Below, one piece after another: positions 1-9,690 of a stretch of DNA of 64,000 nucleotides. Both the position numbers and the translations under genes were made by a program. This DNA is from CAYQLY01 sp964418605 (GTDB taxonomy: Bacteria; Bacteroidota; Bacteroidia; Cytophagales; Cyclobacteriaceae), in the NCBI GenBank assembly GCA_964418605.1, contig CAYQLY010000005.1:1-64000 (forward strand), in the 5' to 3' direction. The stretch's first letter is position 1; each line of letters starts with the position of its first letter. The notes under the pieces are model-generated. The model saw only the letters and a list, made by a program, of their open reading frames with translations. It searched no databases and was not told the origin of the DNA.

Positions 1-2
1 AT

Positions 3-1499
3 ATGTATTTAGATATCTATCATGATGTAGACAAGTCCATTGAATGGGCTGATCGGATGATTGAGCAAGCTAAAAATCTTGAATATAAAGATGGGGAAGC
101 ATGGGGGTACTATGAAAAAGGATTTATATATGATCAACATTTAGGCTTGCATGATAGTGCTTTAATCAATTACCACCAATCACTTTCTTTAAGAAAAGAA
201 ATAGGAGATCAAAAACATGTGAATTATTGCTATTTAGGAATGGCTGGAGCCTATTACAAACTAGAATTTCCTGATCGAGCAGAAAGTTACTATAATCTAG
301 CCATAGATCATGCTAAAAAAATTAATAATAAATCAACTGAAGCAGCGGGCTATCGTGGTATGGGCTTGGTACATCAAAATCTAAAAAATGATTACGTTGT
401 TGCTGCGCTGCATTACACAAAGTGTTTAGAGCTTCAGAAAGAACTAACTAATAAAGAGGGAATCGCTGATGCGTACCATAGTTTGGCAGGCACGTATTAT
501 TTAAGAGAAGATTTTAAACAAGCAGAAGTTTATTATTTAAAAGCTCTGGAATACCGTATTGCAAATGAAAATAGTCGATTAGCAGATACGTATTTTAGTT
601 TAGGCCTTGTTCATAAAGAGCTGAAAAATTATACATCAGCTAAACTATATTTTAATAAGTCCCTTGATGTAAGTGAACGTGTGAGCTATTCAACACTCAT
701 TGTACGTTCACACATGGAGTTTGGCATCATAGCTCAACTTCAAAAAAACTACCCTACTGCCATCAAAGAACTTACTATAGCCCAGCAACTGGCAGAGCAA
801 GATAAGAACACAGATCTGAACTTACTGGTAGACATCACCGATACGTTTTCCAAACTCTATGAACAGATGGGCGATAAGGATAAAGCAATGGATTATATCC
901 ATAAAAGAGACGCATGGGAAGCTAAAGCAGCAGCAGAGAAGAGTAGAATAACGAAGCTGTTAGAGGGTCAACGTTTTGATACAGTGAAGTGGGAAGATAC
1001 TATAGAGAAGAAAAAAGAAGAAGGAATCTCCATCTGGTGGTACATTATATCAGCGATTGTTATAAGCTTCGTCATTGGTGGTGGTAGTGTATTGACATGG
1101 ACATATATCACTACGAAGACCGGAAGAGTACCTGTAAAAAGGGAAGAGGAAAAAAAAGAAAGCACTAGTGAGTATAAAGAAAAAGGAATAAACCAAATCA
1201 AACCAGACGATAGTATTCAAGTCACTGAAACGGTTAATGAAGATGAAGATCCTGTTAAGATCTTAATGAACCGGTTGTACCGCATTCTGCTTCACCAATT
1301 TCATACCAATGAGTGGATTGAAAAGGAATCTATGGAAGTCTATACAGAAGCTAAAGAGATGGAAAAGACCTATAAATCTAAACCCGACGCCTCCCTTTAC
1401 CGAAACGAGCTGAAAGACATCCGCTATATTGTTCGTAATTCAAAGTGGTTTTTAGTATGCTTGAAAGAGCAAGATAAAACTAAAAAGAAATTAGACTAA
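3..1499 (+). CDS. TPR-repeat protein with one membrane helix, 5'-truncated by window edge
   Basis: About 330 residues of tandem tetratricopeptide repeats (roughly ten, each with the A/Y/L pattern, e.g. ADAYHSLAGTYYLREDFKQA) are followed by one strong transmembrane helix near residues 345-367 and a charged cytoplasmic tail of about 130 residues. This is the architecture of Bacteroidota TPR sensor proteins, but no histidine kinase or DNA-binding domain is visible in the tail. The first Met lies at the very edge of the window, so the gene probably begins further left and may carry a signal peptide there. The tail does not match a family I recognise. A scaffold or signalling role is inferred from TPR content only. 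Confidence 0.8.
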   Translation: MYLDIYHDVDKSIEWADRMIEQAKNLEYKDGEAWGYYEKGFIYDQHLGLHDSALINYHQSLSLRKEIGDQKHVNYCYLGMAGAYYKLEFPDRAESYYNLAIDHAKKINNKSTEAAGYRGMGLVHQNLKNDYVVAALHYTKCLELQKELTNKEGIADAYHSLAGTYYLREDFKQAEVYYLKALEYRIANENSRLADTYFSLGLVHKELKNYTSAKLYFNKSLDVSERVSYSTLIVRSHMEFGIIAQLQKNYPTAIKELTIAQQLAEQDKNTDLNLLVDITDTFSKLYEQMGDKDKAMDYIHKRDAWEAKAAAEKSRITKLLEGQRFDTVKWEDTIEKKKEEGISIWWYIISAIVISFVIGGGSVLTWTYITTKTGRVPVKREEEKKESTSEYKEKGINQIKPDDSIQVTETVNEDEDPVKILMNRLYRILLHQFHTNEWIEKESMEVYTEAKEMEKTYKSKPDASLYRNELKDIRYIVRNSKWFLVCLKEQDKTKKKLD

Positions 1500-1522
1500 A
1501 GAAATAAGCTACACTCTACTTC

Positions 1523-1559
1523 AAAAACCCCAAGAACTTGAAACGTTTCTAAGGTTTTT
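1523..1559 (+). terminator. possible weak terminator after the TPR gene
   Basis: A 7-bp inverted repeat (AAAAACC ... GGTTTTT) with a 23-nt loop ends in a T run 24 nt after the TPR stop codon. The loop itself contains the palindrome GAAACGTTTC. The stem is mostly A-T, so this is a weak call. Confidence 0.35.
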
Positions 1560-1737
1560 ACATTTATATCCTGGGGAATTTATCCACTTTAAAAATTCAA
1601 TTGAACTATTTCCTAAATTACATTCAGTCATGTCTCTTATTTTTTCTAATAGATTAGATGTATAGTGGTTATTTTTTTGTATTTTTTGCAAAAGATAATA
1701 GCACGAATTATTACTAAATTATAAAAATTCATAAAAA

Positions 1738-2715
1738 ATGACCAAACACAACATTCAGTTGGAGTTTATAGAAAAAATCAAAAGTAGACTTTCTAAACAT
1801 ATCAACTTAGCTGAAACTATAGCAGAGCTACTCGCGATAAGTATTGATAGCGCTTACAGGCGATTACGATGTACAACTTCTTTTACGATTAGAGAAATAG
1901 AAACACTCTGCATGCATTTCAAGATCAATTTTAGCATAGATAGACAAGGTGAAATCAATGCTAATTTTGGTTATAAAAAAATAAGTCAAGATGAAGAAGA
2001 TATAGAAAATTACCTCATCGAATTTAGTCAAACCATGGAAGAGTTTAAAAACCATTCCAAAAATGAACTTCTCATAACCGCCAATGATATTCCTCCATTT
2101 TATTACTTCAACGAAAAGGAACTTACTGCATTTAAATTATTTTATTGGAGAAACTCTATTTTGGGCGATCAAGATAATCTCAAAAAATTTACCTTAGATA
2201 CACTAAATACAAAAGCTATAGAAGTTGGAAAAAAAATTTACCACCATTTTACAAGTATTCCTTCAACAGAAATATGGACAGAGTCAAGCTTTGATAGCAC
2301 TCTCAAACAAATCGACTACTACTGGGAGTCTGGCATAATCGAAAAAAAAGAAGTTGCTGTTGTCTTATGTGATCAAGTTGAAAACATACTTAAAGAAATT
2401 AATACCATGGCATCTGTCGGATATAAAAAAACAACCTCCTCTAAATATATTGTATACTATAGTGATATCATTATTGGAAACAATATTGTCATCATGATTA
2501 ATGATCAATTTAAAAAGACACTCATCAGTTTCAACACCATCAATGCTCTACAAACTACCAATGAACTTTTCAGCAAAGAGGTAGAGCTATGGATTAACCA
2601 GTTGATCAAAAAGTCAACATTAATCAGCCAAATCGGAGAAAAGCAACGAAACCAATTCACAAAAATTAGTAGCGAAAAAATTAACGCTTTACGAAAAAAG
2701 ATAGGCATCCTGTAA
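1738..2715 (+). CDS. helix-turn-helix regulatory protein (BetR-like N-terminus)
   Basis: The N-terminal 65 residues look like the helix-turn-helix seen in many Bacteroidota regulators: a helix pair around LAETIAELLAISIDSAYRRL, then a recognition helix and IREIETLCMHFKINFS. The remaining 260 residues are helical, with no membrane segment and no known enzyme motif. The likely role is DNA binding with a C-terminal sensing or oligomerisation domain. The start follows an A-rich leader, as usual here. It stands alone between a TPR gene and a DUF2480 gene on the same strand. Family-level recognition rests only on the N-terminus; the target is unknown. Confidence 0.65.
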   Translation: MTKHNIQLEFIEKIKSRLSKHINLAETIAELLAISIDSAYRRLRCTTSFTIREIETLCMHFKINFSIDRQGEINANFGYKKISQDEEDIENYLIEFSQTMEEFKNHSKNELLITANDIPPFYYFNEKELTAFKLFYWRNSILGDQDNLKKFTLDTLNTKAIEVGKKIYHHFTSIPSTEIWTESSFDSTLKQIDYYWESGIIEKKEVAVVLCDQVENILKEINTMASVGYKKTTSSKYIVYYSDIIIGNNIVIMINDQFKKTLISFNTINALQTTNELFSKEVELWINQLIKKSTLISQIGEKQRNQFTKISSEKINALRKKIGIL

Positions 2716-2764
2716 CATCAGTGCCTTTAAAATTGTTATATATTAAAATCTTTTATACCCCATC

Positions 2765-3277
2765 ATGGAAGAAAATATAATAAACCGTGTCACATCAAGC
2801 GATATGATCACTTTAAATTTAGAAGACTATCTTCCTACTGAAGAATGTGTGATCTATGACCTCAAACAAAATCTATATGAAGAACTTATTCTGAAAGAAA
2901 AAGATTTTCGAACATTCATTAAAAGATTCGACTGGTCTGCTTATAAAAACAAAAATGTAGCCATCACCTGTTCAGCAGATGCTATTATTCCGGCATGGGC
3001 TTATATGTTAATAGCTAGTCACCTCCAACCATATGCCCACTTCATCATGGTAGGCTCTTTAGAAGAAATGGAAAAGGCCCTCGTTAAAGAAGCTCTTTCT
3101 ACATTGAATTTAAATTCATTTACAGATGCCAAGGTAGTTATCAAAGGTTGTGGGGATAAACTCATTTCTAATTTCGCTTTCGCAGAAGTGACGCGTTTAC
3201 TGCGCCCTTATGTCTCAAGCTTGATGTATGGAGAGCCTTGCAGCACAGTACCTATCTATAAAAGAAAAAAAGAGTAA
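2765..3277 (+). CDS. DUF2480 family protein
   Basis: This 170-residue soluble protein matches the Bacteroidota-specific DUF2480 family: the central IIPAWAYMLIASHLQPYA segment, then a conserved C-terminal run KGCGDKLI...EVTRLL.PYV...MYGEPCSTVPIYKRK. The length is normal for the family. No biochemical function is known. It begins 49 nt after the helix-turn-helix gene and could be co-transcribed with it. The conserved Cys residues (GCGDK and EPCST) could suggest metal or redox chemistry, but that is inference. Confidence 0.85.
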   Translation: MEENIINRVTSSDMITLNLEDYLPTEECVIYDLKQNLYEELILKEKDFRTFIKRFDWSAYKNKNVAITCSADAIIPAWAYMLIASHLQPYAHFIMVGSLEEMEKALVKEALSTLNLNSFTDAKVVIKGCGDKLISNFAFAEVTRLLRPYVSSLMYGEPCSTVPIYKRKKE

Positions 3278-3463
3278 AAAAATCTAGCTTTAGAAATATA
3301 AAATCAACTTCAAAATAAGGTTTAAAAACCATTTATATTTTTAAAGACATACACAGCTAACTTTCTCTAAAACAAAAATTTACTACTAACAAAATAATAA
3401 TCCCTTTTCTTAAAAATCACCAAATTAGCTTATTTAAGCCTTTTTATTCGAAAAAGACCATCT

Positions 3464-3471
3464 TACCTTTG
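3464..3471 (+). promoter_or_regulatory. Bacteroidota -7 promoter element (TACCTTTG)
   Basis: A perfect TAnnTTTG match 27 nt before the start codon of the nucleoid-associated gene at 3498. The -33 region is only T-rich, without a clean TTG at ideal spacing. It likely drives the overlapping gene pair 3498-5685. Confidence 0.6.
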
Positions 3472-3497
3472 ATAAAGAAACCCCATCACTCAGAGAT

Positions 3498-4529
3498 ATG
3501 AAAATTCACTATTTAGTCATTCATGAATTAAAAAAAGAGCCCAATCAAAAAACGGCACACGTTGAGCTATCACACACGCTTTCTTCACTAAGCGATTCCT
3601 CTACCGAATTAATCGATCAGCTTAATGAAAAGTATACCTACCATGAAAAATATGCTGTATTCAATGAAAAACAAAAAGAGGCTTTCTCTCAGCATTATGA
3701 AACATTTCACCGCGAATCAAATTCAGATACATTTCTTCGGTTTACACAAAACACATTGCTTTTACTGGAAAAAAAAATAAAACATGTTGGCCGTGCTAAA
3801 GGGGGATTTTTTGTATTCGCTGACTACCAAACACCTCAAGCCAATTTCTGTTCTGTATTTTTAATACGAGACAAAACAGGACTTCTTTTTAAAAAAGATA
3901 AAAAATCATCGACATTTGAAGTAAAACCAACAACCCATTTGGATATTGAAAAATTGGCAATGGGATGCAAAATAAATAAACTAAAATACAGTCAACGTGA
4001 ACCAAACTATTTAAGCCTACTTGAAACACGCATGCAAGATCTTTCCGATTATTTTATAAGTTGGATTGGCGCAGAAAAACTAGAAGATAATAAACAATAC
4101 ACATCTAATCTCTATGAAATTGTCAATCACATTGACCGACCTGTGATTGATAACAAAAAACTAACACGAGAAGAGTTTAAAAAACAGGTCTACCACTATT
4201 GGAAAAATCAACCCTCTAAACTCATCAATCTCATCGATCTTGGTAAGGAGTTTTATGGAGAGGAAAATAAAACAGCATTAGTTAAATTTGCACAAGAGAA
4301 ACAGCTCATCATCGATACCCACTTTAAACCCGATGCAAAAGAAATGAACAAGTTTTACAAAATCCATGTGAGTGGCGATCACATCACCCTTTCTTTTGAT
4401 TATGCTGCTTTAAACAAAAGTCTTATTTTAGATCCTAAGCAAGATGACACTATTCTCATTCGATCACAAGAGCTTTATCATAAAATCAAACAAAAACTAA
4501 AAAAACCGTCGAATACGCATGACGAATAA
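3498..4529 (+). CDS. nucleoid-associated protein, NA37/YejK (NdpA) family
   Basis: This 343-residue protein resembles the NA37 nucleoid-associated family: an N-terminal Lys-rich alpha/beta region, the mid-protein ARAKGGFFVFADYQT-like element (here VGRAKGGFFVFADYQ, near residue 97), then MGCKINKLKYSQREPNYLSLL and a C-terminal domain that would form the DNA-contacting part. It has no signal peptide or membrane helix, so it acts in the cytoplasm. It overlaps the next gene by 11 nt, implying coupled translation with an unknown membrane protein, which is unusual for a plain housekeeping nucleoid protein. NA37 proteins also occur as accessory genes, so a non-housekeeping role is possible. Confidence 0.75.
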   Translation: MKIHYLVIHELKKEPNQKTAHVELSHTLSSLSDSSTELIDQLNEKYTYHEKYAVFNEKQKEAFSQHYETFHRESNSDTFLRFTQNTLLLLEKKIKHVGRAKGGFFVFADYQTPQANFCSVFLIRDKTGLLFKKDKKSSTFEVKPTTHLDIEKLAMGCKINKLKYSQREPNYLSLLETRMQDLSDYFISWIGAEKLEDNKQYTSNLYEIVNHIDRPVIDNKKLTREEFKKQVYHYWKNQPSKLINLIDLGKEFYGEENKTALVKFAQEKQLIIDTHFKPDAKEMNKFYKIHVSGDHITLSFDYAALNKSLILDPKQDDTILIRSQELYHKIKQKLKKPSNTHDE

Positions 4530-5685
4530 CAACATATCAGAAATTGTTAATACTATTTATGTGCTCAGTCAATCGCACACTCATTATTATGAAAAAAATA
4601 GCCAATGCCTCATATTTGAAAAACTAACTCAAGCAAAAGTTGACTCGTTTTTTTTAAAAAAAATTACTCATGAGTGGCGTGGCGAGGGCGAGTTGGCTAT
4701 TGAACTACAAACCACCGATTATACTTTTTTTTACAATCAAGATCACTTTTTAAAAGACTTTGACTTGAACCAAAGCAAAGAAGATTTTGCTATTCTTTTT
4801 AACGATACCAGTTTTTTACTTTTTAATGCCTCTACCCAGCGTGTTTCAAATCATATAGAACTTTTACCAAGCTCTAATCTCATTGAAAACACCATTTATT
4901 ATCTTAAACTCTTGGCCTTATTTTCAGACCCCACATTTTGTAACTATACCGATACAACCGTTCAAAAAATTATTTTAACCAGTGGAAAAAAAGGAACGCT
5001 GGTGATAGGCTATCCTCTCCCACATCCGGCATTTTTATCAACCTATTGCCTACGCGAAACATATGAAAAAATACAAAGCCGATGGCAAATCAAAGGATAT
5101 GCTCAATTTTTAAAAACAGAGATTATAGACTGGGCTACACGAACTACGGTTGAGCGTGAGCGTTTTCCTGATTTAGTCAAAAACTTACCCCATCTCATTG
5201 AACTAACCGACTGCGATTTTGAAGTATATATCAGTGATTTTTCATTTGAAAAATTTAAAGAAAATTTTAGAGCAGAGAAAGAAAGATATTTTAACTCTAT
5301 ACGTGAAATTGTATCAAAATTTTCCACACAAGTTACCTCTGTTCCTATTTCCATATCTGCTTCTACCTTTGCAAGCTACCGCGTTGATTCAACTTATACG
5401 CTTTTATTTATTTTAGCAGGATTCACCACTTACGCAGGCTATGTGACCTATTTACTACGCTCAATCAAAAAAGACTTACAAGAACTCTTTCTTGATTTTA
5501 CACACGATCAAGAAAAAATAAATGAAAGAAAATTAGGTGCAGATAAAGAAGTCCATTACCATATCAAAAAAATATCAAATCGATTCCGTCGAACAAAAAA
5601 AATGATTCAATGGTTTTCATGGATCATTCATGTCTTATCACTTCTATTTATAGGGTATTTATTTTTACAAATTATAAAAAAATAA
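4519..5685 (+). CDS. unknown two-helix membrane protein coupled to the NA37 gene
   Basis: I do not recognise the family. About 290 soluble residues are followed by a transmembrane helix near residues 294-313 (LLFILAGFTTYAGYVTYLL), a charged Lys/Arg-rich loop of about 50 residues, and a final transmembrane helix (FSWIIHVLSLLFIGYLFLQII) with a KK end. No signal peptide is seen, so the large N-terminal domain probably faces the cytoplasm. The start codon lies inside the end of the upstream NA37 gene (11-nt overlap). The soluble-sensor plus two-C-terminal-helices layout resembles membrane effectors in some defence modules, but no catalytic motif is visible and that comparison is inference. Confidence 0.7.
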   Translation: MTNNNISEIVNTIYVLSQSHTHYYEKNSQCLIFEKLTQAKVDSFFLKKITHEWRGEGELAIELQTTDYTFFYNQDHFLKDFDLNQSKEDFAILFNDTSFLLFNASTQRVSNHIELLPSSNLIENTIYYLKLLALFSDPTFCNYTDTTVQKIILTSGKKGTLVIGYPLPHPAFLSTYCLRETYEKIQSRWQIKGYAQFLKTEIIDWATRTTVERERFPDLVKNLPHLIELTDCDFEVYISDFSFEKFKENFRAEKERYFNSIREIVSKFSTQVTSVPISISASTFASYRVDSTYTLLFILAGFTTYAGYVTYLLRSIKKDLQELFLDFTHDQEKINERKLGADKEVHYHIKKISNRFRRTKKMIQWFSWIIHVLSLLFIGYLFLQIIKK

Positions 5686-5706
5686 AAAATTAATTTATAC
5701 ATATAT

Positions 5707-5714
5707 TATATTTG
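5707..5714 (+). promoter_or_regulatory. Bacteroidota -7 promoter element (TATATTTG)
   Basis: A perfect TAnnTTTG match 25 nt before the start of the DUF4153 gene at 5739. It separates transcription of that gene and the amidase from the upstream NA37 pair. No clean -33 TTG is seen. Confidence 0.6.
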
Positions 5715-5738
5715 ATGAACACTAATTAAATTACACCT

Positions 5739-7571
5739 ATGAACTTTTTCAAAAAGATAAGCATTCAATCTGTTATTCAAGACGCTATCCAAGCAGCTAA
5801 GCGATTTCCTTTAGTATTATTTTTCAGTATATCAGGAGCATGTATCCTCTTATATATAAATGGACTGAGAGAAAGAGCAGATAATTGGGCGGACGTATTA
5901 GTATGCTGCAGCTTAGCAGTGCCTTTTCTCTTTGCATTAAAAAATTTATCAGAACGTCGCAAACATTCTATGTTTACAACCTACCTCATTCAAGTTGTAG
6001 GCATCGGATTGCTTTTAATCTATTATTTTCAACATCCGAATTTAGAAAAGGAACAAGATCGTATTTTTTATTTTGTATTAAGCATTTGCTTGCACTTATT
6101 TGCATCCTTTTCTCCTTTTTTAGTTAAAGGCGAACGCAATGGATTCTGGCAATACAATCAGCATTTGTTCTTGCGCATGGCTGTCTCCTTATTTTACACT
6201 GCTATCATTTTCATTGGAATTGCATTAGCACTAGTGACCATCGATGAACTATTTAATATTGACATTCGCGAAAATTGGTATTTCAATACATGGACTTTTT
6301 TGATGGGCTTTTTAAACACGTGGATTTTCCTAGCAGGAATACCTGCTAATTTTGAATCCTTAGAAAAAGAAGAGACCTATCCTTCGTTACTTAATATTCT
6401 TATCCAATATATTTTACTTCCTCTTGTTATACTGTACGTAGGTATACTATATACATATGCGGGAAAAATTGCATTAAGTGGCATTCTTCCTAAAGGATGG
6501 ATATCTTATCTCATCGTCAGCTTTTCGATAGCAGGTATACTTGCTCTTCTTCTCGCTTATCCCATTGCACGTAAAGAAAAAAGCAAATGGGTATATTGGT
6601 TTTCAAAAAGCTATTTCATTGCTTTAATTCCTTTGCTTATATTACTTTTTATTGCTATTGGCAAGCGAATAGCTGCTTATGGTATCACGGAAGAACGGTA
6701 TTACGTAATTCTTCTCGCAGGATGGCTGACGTATATTACTGCTTTTAGCATCCTAACATCTTTTAAAAAAATAAAAACTATTCCGGTTACACTGTGTTTA
6801 GTTGGCATCCTATCACTGATAGGGCCTTGGAGTAGCTTTAACATATCTACACAACATCAACTTCATCTGCTGAAAAACCTACTCACCAAAAATAAATTAT
6901 TAATTAATGGAAAAATACATCCGGCTGATAGCTTAAACACAATTTCAATTAAAGATAAACGACGAATGAGTTCAATCATTGAGTATCTAATAGAAAAGGA
7001 AAAACTCATTGAATTAGATCAATTTCTTAATATGAAATTAGACACGATTAAAGAAAAGGGTTACCATTATTCAACAGCTTATGCCATCACTAATTATTTA
7101 GGTTTTCAATTTATAAACGAATGGAATATTTCTTATGAAAATACAGAGATACCACAAGCTATATATTATAACTTTGCACTAGAAAGTACACAACTTATTC
7201 CTATAACCGGCTATGATTTTCAAGGGAAAATGTATATCAATTTTAATTACGATTCTGAAGATAAGTATGTAGGGGAAGATATTTATTATACTACAGATAC
7301 GCTCAATACACCCAAAATAGTATTTAAACATAAAGAAAAAACAATAGCTGTTGTTGAATTAGAGAAAATAGCAACAATACTAATGAATCAAACTAAAAAT
7401 GAGACACACTCAACTTATGTCAGCTCAACTCTTCCAATTACCTCAATGAGTCATGAAATAAAAAATAAAGATTGGAGTATAAAATTAGTATTCAACAGCA
7501 TTTCGTTCAGACATGATATAAAATTATATAATTATTATTGCGAAGGATATATTTTTATAAAAATACCATGA
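5739..7571 (+). CDS. DUF4153 family integral membrane protein
   Basis: This 610-residue protein has about 11-12 hydrophobic segments in its first 380 residues, starting with the family-typical RFPLVLFFSISGACILLYI, and a soluble C-terminal domain of about 230 residues with LINGKIHPADSLNTIS. Length and layout fit DUF4153 proteins of Bacteroidota, whose function is unknown. It overlaps the downstream amidase by 4 nt (ATGA), so the two are translationally coupled. Together they suggest an envelope role, but the sequence does not show a substrate. Confidence 0.8.
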   Translation: MNFFKKISIQSVIQDAIQAAKRFPLVLFFSISGACILLYINGLRERADNWADVLVCCSLAVPFLFALKNLSERRKHSMFTTYLIQVVGIGLLLIYYFQHPNLEKEQDRIFYFVLSICLHLFASFSPFLVKGERNGFWQYNQHLFLRMAVSLFYTAIIFIGIALALVTIDELFNIDIRENWYFNTWTFLMGFLNTWIFLAGIPANFESLEKEETYPSLLNILIQYILLPLVILYVGILYTYAGKIALSGILPKGWISYLIVSFSIAGILALLLAYPIARKEKSKWVYWFSKSYFIALIPLLILLFIAIGKRIAAYGITEERYYVILLAGWLTYITAFSILTSFKKIKTIPVTLCLVGILSLIGPWSSFNISTQHQLHLLKNLLTKNKLLINGKIHPADSLNTISIKDKRRMSSIIEYLIEKEKLIELDQFLNMKLDTIKEKGYHYSTAYAITNYLGFQFINEWNISYENTEIPQAIYYNFALESTQLIPITGYDFQGKMYINFNYDSEDKYVGEDIYYTTDTLNTPKIVFKHKEKTIAVVELEKIATILMNQTKNETHSTYVSSTLPITSMSHEIKNKDWSIKLVFNSISFRHDIKLYNYYCEGYIFIKIP

Positions 7572-8893
7572 GTAAGAAAAATATAATTTGGTTTTTTTTA
7601 TTCACTTCTGTAGCAAGCTTTGCTCAAACTACACTATCTCAACCTAGTATAGATACGCTCACTTTATTTTATAAAAATAAACTACGTCACCTTATTAAAG
7701 ATAAAGAACTCGATAATCAACTAGCTATCACTACTGAAGGCATTAGCCTATTTTCTTCTGTAGAAAATAAAAAAAACAATCAACCGGAATGCACTATATA
7801 TTGGAATGAACTCAACCGTTTTCAAGAGTACATTCAATTTAACCCACCCTACGCTTATCGGATATACCAAAAAAAGGGGAAATCATCACTACACGATAGT
7901 TGTACAGTTCCACAGCCTTGTGGCATTATTAATCCTCCTATGATTGCTACAAGCATTGAAAAACCATTAACGGGTTATAAAATTGCTTTGGACCCCGGAC
8001 ACATCGCCGGGAATATAGAAATGGCTCGGCTTGAAGGAAAATTTATAGAGATGACTATCGACAAGCAAAACATACAACTTATCGAAGGCGAACTCACTCT
8101 AGCTACTGCTTATTTTATTAAGAAACTACTTGAAGAAAAAGGAGCCGAAGTATTTCTCACTCGATCAAAGCCTAACGAAACGGCCTTTCAACTCACCTTT
8201 GATGAGTGGATCAAAACAAAGATGAAGGAACAACTCAAACAAGAAGTAAAAAATAAAAAACTATCTATAGAAAAAGCAAAAGAACTACAAACCAAAGCAT
8301 CACGACAAGAACTATTTCATCGGTATTTTAAAAACGCAGAACTTCTTGAACGCGCTCGACGCATCAATGCTTTTAAACCTGATATCACGTTAGTCATTCA
8401 TTATAACGTGGACGAAAAAAATACAAAATGGACTAGCCCGGTATCTGAAAATTATGTGATGGCTTTTATCGGAGGCGCTTTTACAAAAGGAGAACTTCGT
8501 CAATCCGAAGACCGCTTTCAATTATTACGCTTACTCTTAAGCAATGAATTAGAAGAATCAAAATTGTTAAGCAAAACATTATTACTCCAATTTGAAAAAT
8601 CTCTTCACGTCAGCCGATTTAATAAGCAATCAACATTAAGCTACATTGATGATTTCTCTATTCCTACATCTACTGCTGGACTATATCACCGTAACCTATC
8701 ACTCACAAGATATATAAATGGCATCATATGCTATGGAGAAACATTATATATGGACAATGAAGACGAGTGCAAACGATTAGTACAAAAAGATACATCATAT
8801 ATATGGGGCAAAACCTCATCACGTGTATATGAAGTAGCACAAGCTTATGTAGATGGACTTTTGAATTACATTGCATCTCTTAAGTCAAAATAA
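7568..8893 (+). CDS. N-acetylmuramoyl-L-alanine amidase (Amidase_3 type), exported
   Basis: A signal peptide (MSKKNIIWFFLFTSVASFAQ) precedes an Amidase_3 domain. DPGH gives the first zinc-binding His, EGELTLATAYFIKKLLE the zinc Glu helix, and ITLVIHYNVDE the second His. These enzymes cut the amide bond between muramic acid and the stem peptide in the periplasm. A long Lys-rich helical insert lies between the Glu helix and the second His, larger than in minimal AmiC-type domains. The ATG overlaps the DUF4153 stop as ATGA, which decides this start over one 30 nt upstream. It ends 2 nt before the convergent rlmB gene. Confidence 0.85.
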   Translation: MSKKNIIWFFLFTSVASFAQTTLSQPSIDTLTLFYKNKLRHLIKDKELDNQLAITTEGISLFSSVENKKNNQPECTIYWNELNRFQEYIQFNPPYAYRIYQKKGKSSLHDSCTVPQPCGIINPPMIATSIEKPLTGYKIALDPGHIAGNIEMARLEGKFIEMTIDKQNIQLIEGELTLATAYFIKKLLEEKGAEVFLTRSKPNETAFQLTFDEWIKTKMKEQLKQEVKNKKLSIEKAKELQTKASRQELFHRYFKNAELLERARRINAFKPDITLVIHYNVDEKNTKWTSPVSENYVMAFIGGAFTKGELRQSEDRFQLLRLLLSNELEESKLLSKTLLLQFEKSLHVSRFNKQSTLSYIDDFSIPTSTAGLYHRNLSLTRYINGIICYGETLYMDNEDECKRLVQKDTSYIWGKTSSRVYEVAQAYVDGLLNYIASLKSK

Positions 8894-8895
8894 CA

Positions 8896-9690
8896 TCAAC
8901 GTGCTGTACGCTGACGAACAGCCTCATACAGGACAATAGCTGTAGCCACTGATGCATTCAAAGAGCTCACACGACCAAACATTGGAATACGAACACGGTG
9001 GTCAACATACCGCTCCAACTCTGGTGCTATACCTTCACCTTCAGATCCTATAAGAATAGCTGTTGGCAACGAAAGATCTAATTCATAAATTAATCGATCT
9101 GTTTTTTCAGTACAAGCTACAACCTGAAGTCCGCTGGATTGTAAATACGTCAATGAGGGTTGTAAATGCACCTCTCTACAAACAGGAATAAAATGCAACG
9201 CACCTGAAGACGTTTTAACTGCATCACTATTTAATTGAGCAGACCCTTTTTGAGGAATAACCAATGCATGAGCACCGGCACATTCAGCTGTACGAGCAAT
9301 AGCACCAAAATTTCGAACATCACTAACACGGTCTAACACCACAAGCAACGGACTCTCTCCTTTTTCAAACACAGACTGTACAATATGATCTAGTTTAGAA
9401 AAAAAAATAGGCGAAATAAATGCAACCACTCCTTGGTGATTTTTAGATGTCATACGGTTAAGCTTCTGAATAGGCACATATTGAACAGGGACATTAAGTT
9501 CTTTAGCCAAGTTGATTATATCATATAAAGCCTCACTTTGAGAGCGTTGCTGAATAAATAATTTATCAATTTCTTTTTGAGCACGAAGTGCTTCTATAAC
9601 AGATTGTATACCAAAGATAAATTCTGATCGCTGTGTTGAAGATAATGAATGTTCCACGTCAAGTGATTTTAAAAAATTCCTTTTCTCCAC
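8896..9690 (-). CDS. rlmB: 23S rRNA (guanosine-2'-O)-methyltransferase RlmB (TrmH/SpoU family)
   Basis: A 264-residue SpoU methyltransferase with the N-terminal substrate-binding domain (FIFGIQSVIEALRAQKEIDK) and the C-terminal knotted catalytic domain: LVVLDRVSDVRNFGAIARTAE, GSEGEGIAPEL near residue 214, and SSLNASVATAIVLYE. RlmB methylates the ribose of G2251 in the 23S rRNA P loop using S-adenosylmethionine. It carries about 20 extra N-terminal residues before FIFG, so a later start cannot be excluded. It overlaps the end of the upstream GWxTD gene by 22 nt and so is likely co-transcribed with it. Confidence 0.92.
   Translation of the reverse strand: MEKRNFLKSLDVEHSLSSTQRSEFIFGIQSVIEALRAQKEIDKLFIQQRSQSEALYDIINLAKELNVPVQYVPIQKLNRMTSKNHQGVVAFISPIFFSKLDHIVQSVFEKGESPLLVVLDRVSDVRNFGAIARTAECAGAHALVIPQKGSAQLNSDAVKTSSGALHFIPVCREVHLQPSLTYLQSSGLQVVACTEKTDRLIYELDLSLPTAILIGSEGEGIAPELERYVDHRVRIPMFGRVSSLNASVATAIVLYEAVRQRTAR

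Noticed and set aside
1521..1631. A 36-codon minus-strand frame beginning MTECNLGNSSIEF in the gap after the TPR gene
   Set aside because: It overlaps the likely terminator, has no promoter-like element or leader motif, and does not resemble the two Gly-Gly peptides.
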